5,641 nt of DNA from Chloroflexota bacterium (GTDB lineage Bacteria > Chloroflexota > Dehalococcoidia > SHYB01 > JACPQI01). The stretch spans positions 1 through 5,641 of the forward strand of contig JACPQI010000051.1 of NCBI GenBank assembly GCA_016190545.1. Direction: 5' to 3'. The translations under genes and the position numbers were made by a program. The notes under the pieces are model-generated. The model was not told where the DNA came from. It made no database searches and saw only the letters and a program-made list of their open reading frames with translations. This document shows positions 4,730 through 5,641 of this stretch, one piece after another. Position 1 is the first letter of the stretch. Each line of letters begins with the position of its first letter.

Positions 4730-5641
4730 AACAACGAGTTCCTAAGCGCCCTGCCCAAGGACCCGGCGGGCGCCATCAACCAGCTCCGCGATTACGAGTT
4801 CATGGACCCGGGCGCCAAGGGAGCCTTCGATGAGTTGGTCAAATCGCTCCAGCAGCGGGTGGCGGACACTTCGTTCAAGGACATTTCAGAACAGCTCAAG
4901 AGCATGACCCCGGAGCAACGGGAGCGCCTCAAGGAGATGGTGCGCGACCTCAACGACATGCTGCGAGAGAAGGCGGAGGGCGGCAAGCCGGCCTTCGACC
5001 AGTTCATGCAACGCTGGGGCGACTCTTTCGGCGGCAAGCCGCCGCAGAGCTTGGACGAGCTTATCGAGGGGTTGCAGGAGCGGATGTCCCAGATGCAATC
5101 GCTCCTGCGCAGCATGTCGCCGCAGAACCGGGAGTCGTTGCGGCAACTTCTCGAGTCCGTCTTCGGCGAGGGGGAGATGAAGCAAGAGCTGGCGGAGCTA
5201 GCCGCCAATCTGGAAGACCTGCACCCCACCGGCGTCCAGGGCCGCGAGTTCCCCTTTCACGGCGATGAGCCTGTCGCTCTGGAGCAGGCGATGGAACTGG
5301 TGGAGCAGCTCCACAAGATGGACGACCTGGAGCGGCAGGTCCGCAAGAGCCAGCAGAACAGCACGCTGGAGGACCTGGACCGCGACCTGGTGCGGGATGT
5401 GCTGGGAGAGGAAGCGGCCCACCACTACGACCAGCTCAACCAGCTCACGGACATGTTGGAGCAGGCCGGCTACATCCGCAAGGTGGGCGCACGCTATGAA
5501 CTCACGCCCAAGGGCATGCGGCGCATCGGCCAGAAGGCCCTGGAGGAGATCTTCCTCTACCTCAAGAAGGACCGGCTGGGCCAGCACCGGGCGCGCCACC
5601 AGGGCCAGGGCGGCGACCGGCTTGAGGAGACCAAGCTCTAC
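4730..5641 (+). pseudogene. Continuation of the VWA-partner gene after the TAG; runs off the window
   Basis: The frame of the 4301 gene stays open for 304 codons to the last base, where the window ends exactly on a codon. It begins FLSALPKDPAGAINQLRDYE then FMDPGAK, a conserved-looking segment of the AAA+-associated VWA proteins. Methionine- and glutamine-rich helices follow, such as LKEMVRDLNDMLREK and MSQMQSLLRSMSPQNR. Then comes FHGDEPVALEQAMELVEQL, and a winged-helix-like stretch at about 5385-5590 with LEQAGYIRK and YELTPKGMRRIGQKAL. The last residues, GGDRLEETKLY, match the link that precedes the VWA domain in relatives, so that domain should lie just beyond the window. If expressed alone it would need reinitiation: ATG 4802, 4904 or 4937 are in frame, but none has a well-spaced Shine-Dalgarno. 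It is typed as a pseudogene because of the stop; it is an intact gene part if the TAG is an error or is read through. Confidence 0.7.

Overview
The window is GC-rich bacterial DNA with every recognisable gene on the + strand. Short intergenic gaps, stop/start overlaps and the gene families suggest a free-living bacterium. A Chloroflexota (Dehalococcoidia/SAR202-like) origin is my best guess from protein resemblance, but this is inference and no marker gene proves it.

Layout. (1) 2-679: C-terminal part of a DUF1015-family protein whose start lies before the window. (2) 680-760: a short gap with a perfect 20-bp palindrome, a second small inverted repeat and an extended -10 promoter. (3) 761-2732: a likely transcription unit of three genes. 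These are an alpha/beta hydrolase, a stand-alone Lon N-terminal (substrate-binding) domain protein joined to it by a TGATG overlap, and folB (dihydroneopterin aldolase of folate synthesis). (4) 2733-2895: a gap with a very good sigma70-type promoter (TATAAT, 17-base spacer), a leader of about 95 bases with two inverted repeats, and a strong Shine-Dalgarno. (5) 2896 to the window end: a MoxR/magnesium-chelatase-type AAA+ ATPase, then, one base after its stop, the long helical N-terminal region of its usual VWA-domain partner. The VWA domain itself would lie beyond the window.

The most notable feature is an in-frame TAG at codon 143 of the VWA-partner gene (4727-4729). The same frame then stays open for 304 codons to the window edge and keeps the family-like sequence, so the gene is split by one nonsense codon with no frameshift. 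Other genes here (Lon-N, folB, AAA+) also end in TAG, and for folB and the AAA+ gene reading through would be nonsensical. Genome-wide reassignment of TAG is therefore unlikely. A point mutation, a sequencing or assembly error, or local readthrough remain open.

The AAA+/VWA pair is expected to act as an ATP-driven chaperone or remodelling machine, as in RavA-ViaA, NorQ-NorD, CbbQ-CbbO and ChlI-ChlD. Its target cannot be read from this window. The hydrolase and Lon-N genes have only general functional predictions. I did not find a clearly new system; the split partner gene and the structured AAA+ leader are the best leads.
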